Counted from the stretch's first letter, positions 40,037 through 49,695 are shown. The stretch is DNA of 64,000 nucleotides from Nevskiaceae bacterium (GCA_008012115.1 SSEB01000003.1:186001-250000), one strand, 5' to 3'. The notes: generated from the sequence alone by a model not told the origin. Made by a program: numbers and translations.

Positions 40037-41124
40037 AAATCGGCATCCTCGGTGCCGGCCAGCTCGGACGCATGCTGGCCCTGGCGGGGTATCCCCTCGA
40101 TTTCGATTTCGTGTTCCTCGATCCGGCGACCGAGGCCTGTGCCGCGCCGCTGGGCGAGCACATCCACGCCGGCTACGACGACGAGCGCGCATTGTCCGAG
40201 TTTTGCGTCTCGGTCGACCTGGCCACCTACGAGTTCGAGAACGTGCCGGCGAAGACCGCCGAGTTCGTCGCCTCGCGCATTCCGCTGCTGCCGGGGCCGT
40301 CGGCGCTGACCGCCGGGCAGGACCGGCTGTCTGAAAAGCAGATGTTCGACCGTCTCGGCATCCCGGTGCCGCGTTACGTGCCGGTGGCGACGCGGGAGGC
40401 GCTGGAACTGGCGGTGAAGATGACCGGCCTGCCGGCGGTGCTCAAGACGCGCCGCATGGGCTATGACGGCAAGGGCCAGGCCGTGCTGCGCGAAGCGCAG
40501 GATCTCGATGCCGCCTGGGCGCGGCTCGGCGGCCAGCCGCTGATCCTGGAGGCCTTCGTGCCCTTCGAGCGCGAACTGTCCTGCTTGGCCGTGCGCTCGC
40601 GCAGCGGCGAGACCGCGTTCTACCCGGTGGTGGAGAACGTCCACCGCGACGGCATCCTGCGCACGGCCACGCCGCGGCTGAGCGATCCGCTGCAGCGCGA
40701 GGCAGAGGACTATGCCGGCCGTGTCCTGGCGCATCTCGATTACGTCGGCGTGCTCGCCTTCGAATTCTTTGTCGCTGGCGGCCGGCTGCTGGCCAACGAG
40801 ATCGCGCCGCGCGTGCACAACTCCGGGCACTGGACCATCGAGGGCGCGGTCTGCTCGCAGTTCGAGAACCACCTGCGCGCCATCACCGGCCTGCCGCTGG
40901 GATCGACGGCATTGCGCGCGCCTTGCGTGATGGTCAATTTCATCGGCGATGCGCCGAAGAATACCGATCTGGCGGCGATTCCCGACCTGCATATCCACCA
41001 CTATGGCAAAACGCCCAAGCCGCAACGCAAGGTCGGTCACGCCACGCTGCTGGCCGGCGGTGACGACGACCTGCGAACGCAGCTCGACCGGCTGCAACAG
41101 CTGGTGAGGATCAGCGAGGGCTGA
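40033..41124 (+). CDS. purK: N5-carboxyaminoimidazole ribonucleotide synthase
   Basis: [48 protein letters not shown]. Confidence 0.97.
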   Translation: MKIGILGAGQLGRMLALAGYPLDFDFVFLDPATEACAAPLGEHIHAGYDDERALSEFCVSVDLATYEFENVPAKTAEFVASRIPLLPGPSALTAGQDRLSEKQMFDRLGIPVPRYVPVATREALELAVKMTGLPAVLKTRRMGYDGKGQAVLREAQDLDAAWARLGGQPLILEAFVPFERELSCLAVRSRSGETAFYPVVENVHRDGILRTATPRLSDPLQREAEDYAGRVLAHLDYVGVLAFEFFVAGGRLLANEIAPRVHNSGHWTIEGAVCSQFENHLRAITGLPLGSTALRAPCVMVNFIGDAPKNTDLAAIPDLHIHHYGKTPKPQRKVGHATLLAGGDDDLRTQLDRLQQLVRISEG

Positions 41125-41130
41125 ACGGCC

Positions 41131-41625
41131 TCAATGCGCCGGCACGACTCCGCCGACCGGCTGCGGCGAGCTGAGCGAGGGCAGGCCTAGCGACGGCGTG
41201 CTGCTGGACGGCGCCGACTGATTCTGCTGCGACTGCTCGAACTGCTGCCGCAACATGTCCTGCTCGGAAGTCGGCAGCGAGCGGAACAGGTCGACGCTCT
41301 GCTGCAGCTTCAACTTTTGCGCCGCCGTCATGCGGCGGTACTCGTCCCGCTTGCGCAGCAACTCGCGCTGCTCGTCGGGTGTGTACTGCTTCCAGACCTG
41401 CAGCCGCGCGCGCGCCTGCTCGCGCTGCGCCGGCGTCATCTGCAGCCAGCGTTGCGCGCCGAGCGCCAGCTGGTCCTGGCGCGCCGAGGGCAGTTGCGCC
41501 CAATCCTTCTGCATGGCCTTGAGCAGGTCCTGCTGCTGGGGGCTGAGTTGCGTCCAGGTGACCGCGGCCAGTGCCGGTTGGGCCAGGCCCAACAACAGGG
41601 CGACCAAAAGCAATTTAACGTTCAT
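41131..41625 (-). CDS. DUF3106 family exported protein
   Basis: WTQLSPQQQDLLKAMQKDWAQLPSARQDQLALGAQRWLQMTPAQREQARARLQVW. Confidence 0.82.
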   Translation of the reverse strand: MNVKLLLVALLLGLAQPALAAVTWTQLSPQQQDLLKAMQKDWAQLPSARQDQLALGAQRWLQMTPAQREQARARLQVWKQYTPDEQRELLRKRDEYRRMTAAQKLKLQQSVDLFRSLPTSEQDMLRQQFEQSQQNQSAPSSSTPSLGLPSLSSPQPVGGVVPAH

Positions 41626-41848
41626 GACCGTGATCCTTGGTCGGTCGACCGGTGCTGCTGCTGCCGAGGGTGGGCAGCGGTACATCGCCCCGCGGATGGG
41701 GGTCGAGAAATTGGTGGGCTTCGTCGTCGCGCCAGTTCGCCAGAAATTCCAGCATTTCCGGATCTGGAGCCACGTTGGCAGCAGGCTGCGGCATGGCGTG
41801 CGGCTTGGCGAGCGCGACGCCAACGGCGCAGAGCAGTGCCTCAAGCAT
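41615..41848 (-). CDS. Small hypothetical protein (77 aa) in sigma factor operon
   Basis: Overlaps both neighbouring - strand ORFs; signal/TM-like N-terminus. Confidence 0.5.
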   Translation of the reverse strand: MLEALLCAVGVALAKPHAMPQPAANVAPDPEMLEFLANWRDDEAHQFLDPHPRGDVPLPTLGSSSTGRPTKDHGHER

Positions 41849-42194
41849 GGCGCTGGTGCTTTTCCAGCCACTTGTAAAACTCCAGATCCCGGTAGAACTG
41901 CGGATCCTTGTCGTCAGTCAGCAGGTCCAGCGCATCGGCAGCCTGCAGTTCGGGTGCCGGCTGCGAGGTCGGCACGGCGTGGCGAAGGCTCAATACCATG
42001 GCGATCGCCGCCGCGACGGCGCCTGCCGGGACCAGCCAGTGAAAGGTCGACGCCGGCTGCGCGGCAACGATCGCGCGCGCGCGCGCCTGTGCCAAGCGCC
42101 GTGCTGTCCTGCGGTCCACAGATTCCGAGCTTCGCAGCAACTTGCGCAGCGACTGCGCAAAGTCGTCTTGATCGGGTCCTTCCTGCTGGTTCAT
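41841..42194 (-). CDS. DUF3619-like small membrane protein
   Basis: DDFAQSLRKLLRSSESVDRRTARRLAQARARAI plus one TM; downstream of sigma factor. Confidence 0.65.
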   Translation of the reverse strand: MNQQEGPDQDDFAQSLRKLLRSSESVDRRTARRLAQARARAIVAAQPASTFHWLVPAGAVAAAIAMVLSLRHAVPTSQPAPELQAADALDLLTDDKDPQFYRDLEFYKWLEKHQRHA

Positions 42195-42739
42195 GGCCAG
42201 ACTCCTTGCAAATCATCCTTCAACGTCGCGAGAGCGCGGAACAGGTGCGTTTTCACGCTCCCGGTCGAACAGCCCATCGCCTGCGCCGTTTCCTCGACGC
42301 TCAGCCCTTGCCAGATGCGCAGCTCGAAGGCCTCGCGCTGGCGGCGCGGCAATCGCGCCAGGGCCGATTCCAACTTCCGCAGCGCTTGTTCGCGCTGCAG
42401 CACATCCTGCGCATCGGGCTGTCCGGGATCGGCAATCCCTTCGAACCCATCCTTTTCCGCGTCCTCGTCCTCCGCGCGGGGGCGCCAGAAAAACAGCCGT
42501 TGCGTCACGGCCCGCCGTCGCTGCCAATCCCGGATCTTGTTTTCCAGAATCCGGTAGAACAGCGGCGGCCATTCTTCTGCAGGCCGCTGGCCGTAACTGC
42601 GGGCCAGTTGCAGCATGGCGTCCTGCACCACATCCAGGGCCTCGTCGCGGTCGCGGGTGGCGATCTCGGCAATGCGCAACGCACGCCGTTCGACACCGGC
42701 CAGAAAGGCATCCAGATTGCAGAAATTGGGATTCACCAC
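42191..42739 (-). CDS. RNA polymerase ECF-type sigma factor
   Basis: RDEALDVVQDAMLQLARSYGQRP..., LPRRQREAFELRIWQGLSVEETAQAMGCSTGSVKTHLFRAL. Confidence 0.9.
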   Translation of the reverse strand: MVNPNFCNLDAFLAGVERRALRIAEIATRDRDEALDVVQDAMLQLARSYGQRPAEEWPPLFYRILENKIRDWQRRRAVTQRLFFWRPRAEDEDAEKDGFEGIADPGQPDAQDVLQREQALRKLESALARLPRRQREAFELRIWQGLSVEETAQAMGCSTGSVKTHLFRALATLKDDLQGVWP

Positions 42740-42998
42740 TGCAGTCTAGCCTGCATAATCAACGCAGCCGAGCTTCATCGGTTTACAAGGGCGCGACGAC
42801 CTGTCGCCGGGGTTTATGCACAGTATCGCCGCTGCATGGATCGGGCCGCCGGTCAACGGTTCGGTCATAAGCGACTTTAAGAGTCAATTTTAATTTATTG
42901 TTTAACAAGGATAAATAGGCATTGATTCATTTCAGCGCCCGCCGCGGCCATTTTCGGGCTCCGCCCACAAAATATGCCATGCGGTTCTATCCCCACGG

Positions 42999-43007
42999 TT
43001 ATCCACA
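42999..43007 (+). promoter_or_regulatory. DnaA box (TTATCCACA) immediately upstream of priA
   Basis: Exact 9-mer 10 bp upstream of the priA start; a weaker CTATCCCCA lies about 11 bp further upstream. Confidence 0.6.
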
Positions 43008-43016
43008 GGCTGACGG

Positions 43017-45203
43017 ATGAGCCGCGAACTGGTCCCGGTGGCCGTGCCGGCGCCTTTGCACCGCCTGTTCGACTACGCCGTGCCGGCATCGCTGGCAGGC
43101 CGGCTCGCGCCCGGCCTGCGGGTGCGTGTGCCCTTTGGACGTCGTCGCCTCGTCGGTGTGGTGGCGGGCGCTGCGCACGCGGGCGAGCCTGGGCGCGATT
43201 ACAAGCTGATTGAGGCGGCGCTGGATGACCGGCCCGTGTTTGCGCCGGAACTGTGGGCGCTGTGCCGCTGGGCTTCGGAGTACTACCAGTATCCACTCGG
43301 CGAGGTGCTCGCCGCGGCCCTGCCGGGCCCGTTGCGCCGCGGCGATGCCGCCGCCATCCGTCGCGAAATCCGGCTGGAGTTGAGCGATGGCGGCCGTGCG
43401 GCGCTGGCGACGCTGCCGGCGCGGGCCACGGCGCAGCGCGCCGTGCTTGCCGCCCTGGACCGCGCGCCGGTCTCGCGCGATGCATTGCTGGCGCAGCTGC
43501 CGAAGGCCGTCGCCGCGCTGCGCAAGGCGCAGGCCGAGGGCTGGGTGGTGCAGGTCGAACAGGCTGCGCCGGTGCCATCGGCCGCCATCGCTGCGGCTCC
43601 GCCGGCGACGGTGGAACAGGCGACGGTACTGGAGGCGCTGCGACGCGCCGATGTGGGGTTCTCCGTCACCCTGCTGGAGGGCGTCACCGGCAGCGGCAAG
43701 ACTGAAATCTATCTGCGACGCGCCGCCGACCTGCTCGATGGCGGCCGTCAGGTGCTGGTGCTGGTGCCGGAAATCGGACTGACGCCGCAGCTCCAGGCCC
43801 GCTTCGTTGAGCGCTTCGGCGGCGTGGTGGCCAGCTTTCATTCGGGCCTGAGCGAGCCGGAGCGCGCCGATACCTGGCTGCGAGCGGCCGCCGGCGAGGT
43901 GCGCATCGTCATCGGCACACGTTCGGCGGTATTCGTGCCGTTCGCCGACCTGGGCCTGGTGGTGATCGACGAGGAGCATGACGCCTCCTTCAAGCAACAG
44001 GATGGCTTCCGCTACTCGGCGCGCGACCTCGCGATCGTCCGCGCGCAAAAGCTCGGCGTGCCGGTGCTGCTGGGCAGCGCCACGCCTTCGCTGGAGACCC
44101 TGCACAATGCACTGAGCGGCCGCTACCGGCATTTGCGTCTGGAGCGTCGGGTGCATCAGGGCGCACCGCCGCGCGTGCATGCGCTGGACGTGCGTGGCCG
44201 CACGCTCGATCACGGGCTGTCGCCGCCGCTGCTGGACGCCGTCGGCCGGCATCTCGAAGCGCGCGGCCAGGTGCTGCTGTTCCTCAACCGCCGCGGCTTT
44301 GCGCCGGTGCTGCTATGCCACGACTGTGGCTGGAGCGCGCCCTGCACGCGCTGCGATGCGCACATGACCGTGCACCGCAGCCGCGCGCGTCTGGTCTGCC
44401 ACCACTGCGGCGCGCAGCAGCCGCTGCCGGCGGCTTGTCCGGCCTGCAGCTCGAAATCCCTGGTGCCGGTGGGCCAGGGTACGGAACGCATCGAGGAAGC
44501 CCTGCGCGCAAAGTTTCCGAAGCACCGCGTCGAGCGCTTCGACTCCGACCGGCTGCGCCGAGCCGGCGAGTTGAACCGTCTGCTCGCCGACATCCGCAGC
44601 GGCGCCATCGACATCCTGGTCGGCACGCAGGTGTTGGCCAAGGGGCACGACTTTCCCGGGTTGTCCCTGGTGGGCATCGTCAGTGCCGACCAGGCGCTGT
44701 ACGGCGCCGACTTTCGCGCCATCGAGCGCATGGGGCAGCTTGTGACCCAGGTGGCGGGCCGCGCCGGGCGCGGCGGCACCGGCGGCGAAGTGATCTTGCA
44801 GACGCACGAACCGGAGCATCCGCTGCTTCGCACGCTGGTCCAGAAGGGCTACATCGCGCTGTGCCAGGCGCTGCTGGAGGAGCGGCGCATGACCGGCCTG
44901 CCGCCGTTCTCGCACCTGGCGCTGCTGCGCGCCGAATCGACCCAGCCTGCCGCGCCCCTGCGCTTCCTGCGCGAGGCCCGGGCGCGGATGGAGGCCGACG
45001 GCAGCGGCGTGATGATCTCCGACGCGATTCCGGCCAGCATGGAGCGCCGCGCCGGTCATACGCGCGCGCAGGTGCTCCTGCAGTCGCGCAGCCGTGCCGA
45101 ACTGCAGCGCAGGCTGGCCGCGTGGGTCACGCAGCTCGATGGCCTGCCCTCGGCGCGACAGGTGCGCTGGTCCCTGGACGTCGACCCGGCCGACCTGTTC
45201 TGA
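43017..45203 (+). CDS. priA: Primosomal protein N' (PriA helicase)
   Basis: LLEGVTGSGKTEIYLR, VVIDEEHDASFKQQDGFRYSARDLA, zinc-binding cysteines, ILVGTQVLAKGHDFPGLSLVGI. Confidence 0.97.
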   Translation: MSRELVPVAVPAPLHRLFDYAVPASLAGRLAPGLRVRVPFGRRRLVGVVAGAAHAGEPGRDYKLIEAALDDRPVFAPELWALCRWASEYYQYPLGEVLAAALPGPLRRGDAAAIRREIRLELSDGGRAALATLPARATAQRAVLAALDRAPVSRDALLAQLPKAVAALRKAQAEGWVVQVEQAAPVPSAAIAAAPPATVEQATVLEALRRADVGFSVTLLEGVTGSGKTEIYLRRAADLLDGGRQVLVLVPEIGLTPQLQARFVERFGGVVASFHSGLSEPERADTWLRAAAGEVRIVIGTRSAVFVPFADLGLVVIDEEHDASFKQQDGFRYSARDLAIVRAQKLGVPVLLGSATPSLETLHNALSGRYRHLRLERRVHQGAPPRVHALDVRGRTLDHGLSPPLLDAVGRHLEARGQVLLFLNRRGFAPVLLCHDCGWSAPCTRCDAHMTVHRSRARLVCHHCGAQQPLPAACPACSSKSLVPVGQGTERIEEALRAKFPKHRVERFDSDRLRRAGELNRLLADIRSGAIDILVGTQVLAKGHDFPGLSLVGIVSADQALYGADFRAIERMGQLVTQVAGRAGRGGTGGEVILQTHEPEHPLLRTLVQKGYIALCQALLEERRMTGLPPFSHLALLRAESTQPAAPLRFLREARARMEADGSGVMISDAIPASMERRAGHTRAQVLLQSRSRAELQRRLAAWVTQLDGLPSARQVRWSLDVDPADLF

Positions 45204-45262
45204 ACCCCGCCGCACCGTCGCCGGAGGCGCCGGCAGCGCTGTACCTGGCGCGGAATACAAAA

Positions 45263-45281
45263 TATAATGATTCTCAATTAA
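45263..45281 (+). promoter_or_regulatory. Candidate Fur box upstream of FTR1
   Basis: TATAATGATTCTCAATTAA versus GATAATGATAATCATTATC: 12/19 by eye, left half nearly perfect; upstream of an iron permease. Confidence 0.65.
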
Positions 45282-45300
45282 CCAAGTGTCGAGATTGACG

Positions 45301-47229
45301 ATGCACCCGTTCCTGCGAGCCCTGTATCTGTCGATGCTGCTGCTGGCCGGCCTGTTTTCAATGCAGGCCCGGGCGGCGGCCGATCCGCGCACCCTCTGGC
45401 GTCTGCTCGATTACCTCTCGGTGGACTATGCCGGTGCGGTCGAGAATGGCCAGGTCAAACGCGCCAGCGAATTCGCGGAAATGAACGAGTTTGCCGGCAC
45501 CGTGCGCAAGGGCCTGGACGAGTTGCCGGCCAACCCGGCGTTGGGGAATCTCAAGCTCGGCGCCGAACAGTTGCAGGCCGCGATTGCCGCCAAGCAGTCG
45601 CCCGAGGTCGTGGCCCGACAGGCGCGCACCCTGGCCGCCGATCTGCTGCGGGCCTATCCGGTGCCGCTGGCGCCTAAGACGCCGCCTGACCTGGCGCGTG
45701 GCGCGAAGCTCTACACTGAAAATTGCGCCGCCTGCCACGGTGCGAGCGGACACGGCGACGGCCCGCTGGCGGCCCGGCTGGACCCGCCGCCGATGGCGTT
45801 TGCCAAGATTGACCGCGCCCGTGAGCGCAGCACCTTCGCGCTGTACCAGGTCATCGGCCAGGGCCTCGAAGGCACCAGCATGGCCAGCTTCGCCTCGCTG
45901 CCGGACGACGACCGCTGGGCGCTGGCGCTGTATGTCGGCCAGTTCGCGTTTCCGGACGCGCAGGCGGAACAGGGCCGCGCGTTGTGGCAGAACGATCCCT
46001 CGCTGCACAGCCTGCTGCCCAATCTCGAGGCCTTGCTGACGCGCACGCCGGCCTCGCTGGCCGCCGACGTCGGCGAAGACAAGGCGCGCGCGCTGACCGC
46101 GTACCTGCGGCGCCACCCCGAGGCGGTGCTGCCGAGCAGCGGCGGCTCCCTGACGCTGACACGCACGCGTCTGGCGGAGAGCGTGAAGGTGTACGCTACT
46201 GGCGATACGCAAAAGGCGGCGCAACTGGCGCTGTCGGCGTATCTCGACGGCTTCGAGCCGGTGGAGCCGGTGCTGGGTGCCAGGGACGAAGCCCTGATGC
46301 GCCGTATCGAAAGCGCGATGGGCGAGCTGCGTTCGCGCATCGGCAGCAAGGCGCCGGCGGCGCAGGTCGAGGCGCAGGCCAGTGAACTGCAGGGCCTGTT
46401 CGCGCAGGCGGAATCGGTGCTGGACAACAACGAAGCCAGCGAGGCATCTGCCTTCGCCGGCGCCGCCACCATTCTGCTGCGCGAGGGGCTGGAGGCGCTG
46501 CTGATCGTGGTGGCGATCATTGCCTTCCTGCGCAAGGCCGAGCGCGGCGACCTGCTGCGCTACGTCCACATCGGCTGGATCGGCGCGCTGCTCGCCGGCG
46601 CCGTGACCTGGGCAGTGGCCACTTACCTGGTGGGCGTCAGCGGCGCCAGTCGCGAGCTGACCGAGGGCTTCGGCTCCCTGTTTGCGGCGGTGGTGCTGAT
46701 CTTCGTCGGCATCTGGATGCACGGCAAAAGCCAGGCCGGCGCCTGGCAGCGCTACATCCGCGACAAGCTGAACGTGGCGCTGTCGCGCAGCGGCTCCGGC
46801 GGTTTCCTGTTCACGCTGGCGTTTGTGGTGGTCTACCGCGAGGTGTTCGAGACCATCCTGTTCTACGCCGCGTTGTGGAACCAGGGCAACGGTCACGCCA
46901 TCCTCGGTGGCGCCGGCCTTGCGGTCGCCGTGCTGGCGGCGCTGGCCTGGTTGATGCTGGCCTACACGCGCAAGCTGCCGGTCGCGCAGTTCTTCTCCTT
47001 CAGCTCTGCGCTCATGGCGGTGCTGACGGTGGTGCTGGCCGGCAAGGGCATTGCCGCGTTGCAGGAGGCCGGCGTGATCGGCACGCACACGTTAGCCCTG
47101 CCGAAATTCATCTGGCTGGGTCTGTATCCGACGCTGCAGGGCATCGGCGCGCAGGCGGTGGCGCTGCTGGTCCTGATCGCGGGGTTTGCCTGGAACCGCA
47201 AGGCGGCGCGCCGCGCTTCGTTCGCCTGA
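45301..47229 (+). CDS. Cytochrome c / FTR1 family iron permease fusion
   Basis: N-terminal CAACHGASGHGDG haem site; C-terminal LREGLEALLIVVAIIAFLRKAERGD and YREVFETILFYAALW (REXXE motifs). Confidence 0.9.
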   Translation: MHPFLRALYLSMLLLAGLFSMQARAAADPRTLWRLLDYLSVDYAGAVENGQVKRASEFAEMNEFAGTVRKGLDELPANPALGNLKLGAEQLQAAIAAKQSPEVVARQARTLAADLLRAYPVPLAPKTPPDLARGAKLYTENCAACHGASGHGDGPLAARLDPPPMAFAKIDRARERSTFALYQVIGQGLEGTSMASFASLPDDDRWALALYVGQFAFPDAQAEQGRALWQNDPSLHSLLPNLEALLTRTPASLAADVGEDKARALTAYLRRHPEAVLPSSGGSLTLTRTRLAESVKVYATGDTQKAAQLALSAYLDGFEPVEPVLGARDEALMRRIESAMGELRSRIGSKAPAAQVEAQASELQGLFAQAESVLDNNEASEASAFAGAATILLREGLEALLIVVAIIAFLRKAERGDLLRYVHIGWIGALLAGAVTWAVATYLVGVSGASRELTEGFGSLFAAVVLIFVGIWMHGKSQAGAWQRYIRDKLNVALSRSGSGGFLFTLAFVVVYREVFETILFYAALWNQGNGHAILGGAGLAVAVLAALAWLMLAYTRKLPVAQFFSFSSALMAVLTVVLAGKGIAALQEAGVIGTHTLALPKFIWLGLYPTLQGIGAQAVALLVLIAGFAWNRKAARRASFA

Positions 47230-47230
47230 G

Positions 47231-47827
47231 TCAGGCGAGGAAGCCCGGCAGGGCCGCGGCAGAGGGACTGCGCGCCAGTTCGATGGCCTTGCGCAGCGCC
47301 TGCTCGAAGCCGTCCTCGGTCCTGGCAATGACGATGCGCGTGCGGAAGAAGTTTGCCCAGGTGAATTCGGTGAACGGCACCGTGCTCTTGGCATAGGCCC
47401 CGGCGTTGCGGGCGTAGGCCGCGAGACTGCGATAGGGATCGTCGATCAGTCCGGCCGCATGCGTCGGCAGCTCCGAGCAGGGGCGCAGCTGGCCGTGCTG
47501 GTCGTGCGGATAGACCCAGTGGCGTTTCTCCATCTCCTTCCAGAAGGCCGCGCCCTCGTGAGACGAGAGGTCGGCGACGGTTTCGCACCAGGCATGTTCG
47601 AAGCCATCGTCGTGCAGTGCGCGGGCGAGATGGTGGTGGTCGATCAGGAACCGCTTGCCGCCGGGGCCGATCACCACCGGAATCACGTGGTGGCGCAGGA
47701 ACTCGTGGCGCTCGTCCTTGGATTCCTTGGCCAGTTCACGGCGCTTGTCGGCGACCTCGCGCATGCCGACCGTGATCTGCGTGGGGTGGAGGTCCGAAAC
47801 GCTCAGCTTCTCGGGCGTCGACGACAT
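47231..47827 (-). CDS. ParB-like nuclease-fold (ParBc_2) family protein
   Basis: LHPTQITVGMREVADKRRELAKES..., IPVVIGPGGKRFLIDHHHLARAL. Confidence 0.8.
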   Translation of the reverse strand: MSSTPEKLSVSDLHPTQITVGMREVADKRRELAKESKDERHEFLRHHVIPVVIGPGGKRFLIDHHHLARALHDDGFEHAWCETVADLSSHEGAAFWKEMEKRHWVYPHDQHGQLRPCSELPTHAAGLIDDPYRSLAAYARNAGAYAKSTVPFTEFTWANFFRTRIVIARTEDGFEQALRKAIELARSPSAAALPGFLA

Positions 47828-47831
47828 CGGC

Positions 47832-48275
47832 TCAGTCCTGTGGTTCGCTGCCCGGCGGCCACGACATGACGGTGTGCTCCAGCCAGTGCAGCAGGATATT
47901 GGCCAGCAGGATCACGCCGGCGGTGACCAGCGCGATTTCGGTCATGCCCGCGCCGGCGAGCACGCCCACGGCCGCCGAGCACCAGACTGTCGCGGCGGTG
48001 TTGAGGCCGCGCACGGTGGCGCCCTGACGCATGATCACGCCGCCGCAGAGGAAGCCGATGCCGGTGGTGATCTGCGCCATCACGCGCGCCGGGCTGTCGC
48101 CGGCGCTACCGGTCGCGGCGACCATGTAGGCGGCCGAGCCCAGCGCCACCAGTGCGTTGGTGTGCAGGCCGGCCGGATGCCGCCGCAGCTGGCGCTCGAT
48201 GCCGATCAGCGCGCCAAGCAACAGCGCCAGCACCAGGAGGGCGATGGGTTCGTGCAAGAGGTCGATGCCGGGCAT
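47832..48275 (-). CDS. MgtC/SapB family membrane protein
   Basis: LGALIGIERQLRRHPAGLHTNALVALGSAAYM...TGIGFLCGGVIMRQGATVRGLNTAATVW. Confidence 0.92.
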   Translation of the reverse strand: MPGIDLLHEPIALLVLALLLGALIGIERQLRRHPAGLHTNALVALGSAAYMVAATGSAGDSPARVMAQITTGIGFLCGGVIMRQGATVRGLNTAATVWCSAAVGVLAGAGMTEIALVTAGVILLANILLHWLEHTVMSWPPGSEPQD

Positions 48276-48279
48276 GGGA

Positions 48280-48420
48280 CTAAGTCCTGTTCACGCCCAG
48301 CTCGCGTCGGCGGCGGCAGGCGCAGCAGGCGCCAACGGCCACACCCGCTTGGTGGTGCGAAGGCGCCGTGCCGCCGGCGCTCCGCCTCGGGCTCCCATCG
48401 CAAGATTCGCCATGCGTCAT
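48280..48420 (-). CDS. Candidate leader peptide (46 aa) upstream of the mgtC-like gene
   Basis: Reverse strand AAGGAGGAGCA-ATG; MTHGESCDGSPRRSAGGTAPSHHQAGVAVGACCACRRRRRELGVNRT*; stop 4 nt before the mgtC-like ATG. Confidence 0.4.
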   Translation of the reverse strand: MTHGESCDGSPRRSAGGTAPSHHQAGVAVGACCACRRRRELGVNRT

Positions 48421-48602
48421 TGCTCCTCCTTCGTCCTTTGCCATCAGCCGATGCTCTCAGCCCGCCGCAACGCCGACTCGATGCCCGAGCTTAACGGGGC
48501 CGTTTCAGGAAGCGGGGCCGCCGCGATGCGGGTGTTTATGAATTCTAGTCTAGCCATTCCGGAACTGGCGGCTCCACCGGCGTTGCGATAGGGTTCGGCG
48601 CG

Positions 48603-49040
48603 ATGACGCCCGACGCTTACACCGACTACCTGCACCGCGAAATTCCTCTGACCGCGGCGATGGGCGTGCGCGTGCTGCGCCGCCTGCCGGGCGAAGTCGA
48701 GATCGCGGCGCCGCTGGCGCCCAATCTCAATGTCCACGGCACCGCCTTTGCGGGCAGCCTGGCGACGCTGGGCCTGATCTGCGGCTGGATCGCGCTGGAT
48801 ACGGCTTTGCGCGACGCAGGGCTCAAGGCGCACCTCGTTGCGCAGAAGAGCGAGTGTGCTTTTCTCGCACCGGCGACGCAGGAATTGCACGCCTCTGCAC
48901 GCCTGCCGGCCGACGAGTGGACACACTTCGCCACGACTCTGCGGCACAAGGGCCGCGCGCGCATCGGCGTCGTCACCGAAATCCGCGCCGGCGATACGCA
49001 GGCCGTCACCCATACCGGTACTTACGCTGCACGACTATGA
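48603..49040 (+). CDS. YiiD-type hotdog thioesterase-like protein
   Basis: MGVRVLRRLPGEVEIAAPLAPNLNVHGTAFAGSLATLGLICGWI. Confidence 0.8.
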   Translation: MTPDAYTDYLHREIPLTAAMGVRVLRRLPGEVEIAAPLAPNLNVHGTAFAGSLATLGLICGWIALDTALRDAGLKAHLVAQKSECAFLAPATQELHASARLPADEWTHFATTLRHKGRARIGVVTEIRAGDTQAVTHTGTYAARL

Positions 49041-49555
49041 GCCGCTCCTTCAAATTCTGTCCGCGCTGTGCGCAAGCGATGACCACCCTGCATCATGGCG
49101 GTGTCGACCGCCTGGCCTGCCCCGATCCCGCCTGCGGCTACATCCACTGGGACAACCCGGTGCCGGTGGTGGCGGCGATCGTCGAGCACGAGGGCGAGCT
49201 GATCCTCGCGCGCAACGTCGCCTGGCCCGGCCGGTTCTTCGCGCTGATCACCGGATTTCTCGAAAAGGACGATCCTTCGCCGGAGAGCGGCGTGCGCCGC
49301 GAGGTGAAGGAGGAGCTGAACCTCGATGCGCAGGCGGTGAATTTTGTCGGCCACTATCCGTTCGAGCGCATGAACCAGCTGATCATCGCCTACCACGTGG
49401 TCGCCACCGGCGAGATCCGGCTCAACGAGGAGTTGGCGGAGTACAAGCGCGTGGCGCCCGCCAAGGCGCGCTACTGGCCGGCCGCGACCGGGCTGGCGCT
49501 GCGCGACTGGCTGATCAGCCGCGGTCACCAGCCGGAACCCATCGCGCTGGCCTGA
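49037..49555 (+). CDS. NUDIX hydrolase (NudC-like, N-terminal zinc ribbon)
   Basis: CPRCAQAM...CPDPACGYIHWDNPVPVV; GFLEKDDPSPESGVRREVKEEL nudix box variant. Confidence 0.88.
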   Translation: MSRSFKFCPRCAQAMTTLHHGGVDRLACPDPACGYIHWDNPVPVVAAIVEHEGELILARNVAWPGRFFALITGFLEKDDPSPESGVRREVKEELNLDAQAVNFVGHYPFERMNQLIIAYHVVATGEIRLNEELAEYKRVAPAKARYWPAATGLALRDWLISRGHQPEPIALA

Positions 49556-49581
49556 GCGCCGCATGTTCACGGCTGGCGAAC

Positions 49582-49695
49582 GCCACCCGCTCTCCGGTCG
49601 ATCCCAGGAGAAATCGTTTTATTTTATTTATCGATAATTAAATAGATAAATAATTTAAAACACATTTCATGGCGTCAACAGCCACAGCGGGTGGC
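49582..49695. repeat. Element E7: 114-bp symmetric AT-core intergenic element
   Basis: GCCACCCGCTC 49582-49592, core gttttattttatttatcgataattaaatagataaataatttaaaac 49616-49661, CAGCGGGTGGC 49685-49695. Confidence 0.92.

Noticed and set aside
42880-42930. AT-rich tract upstream of priA as a ninth element
   Set aside because: No GTT-N40-AAC core spacing and no AGCGGGTG arms.
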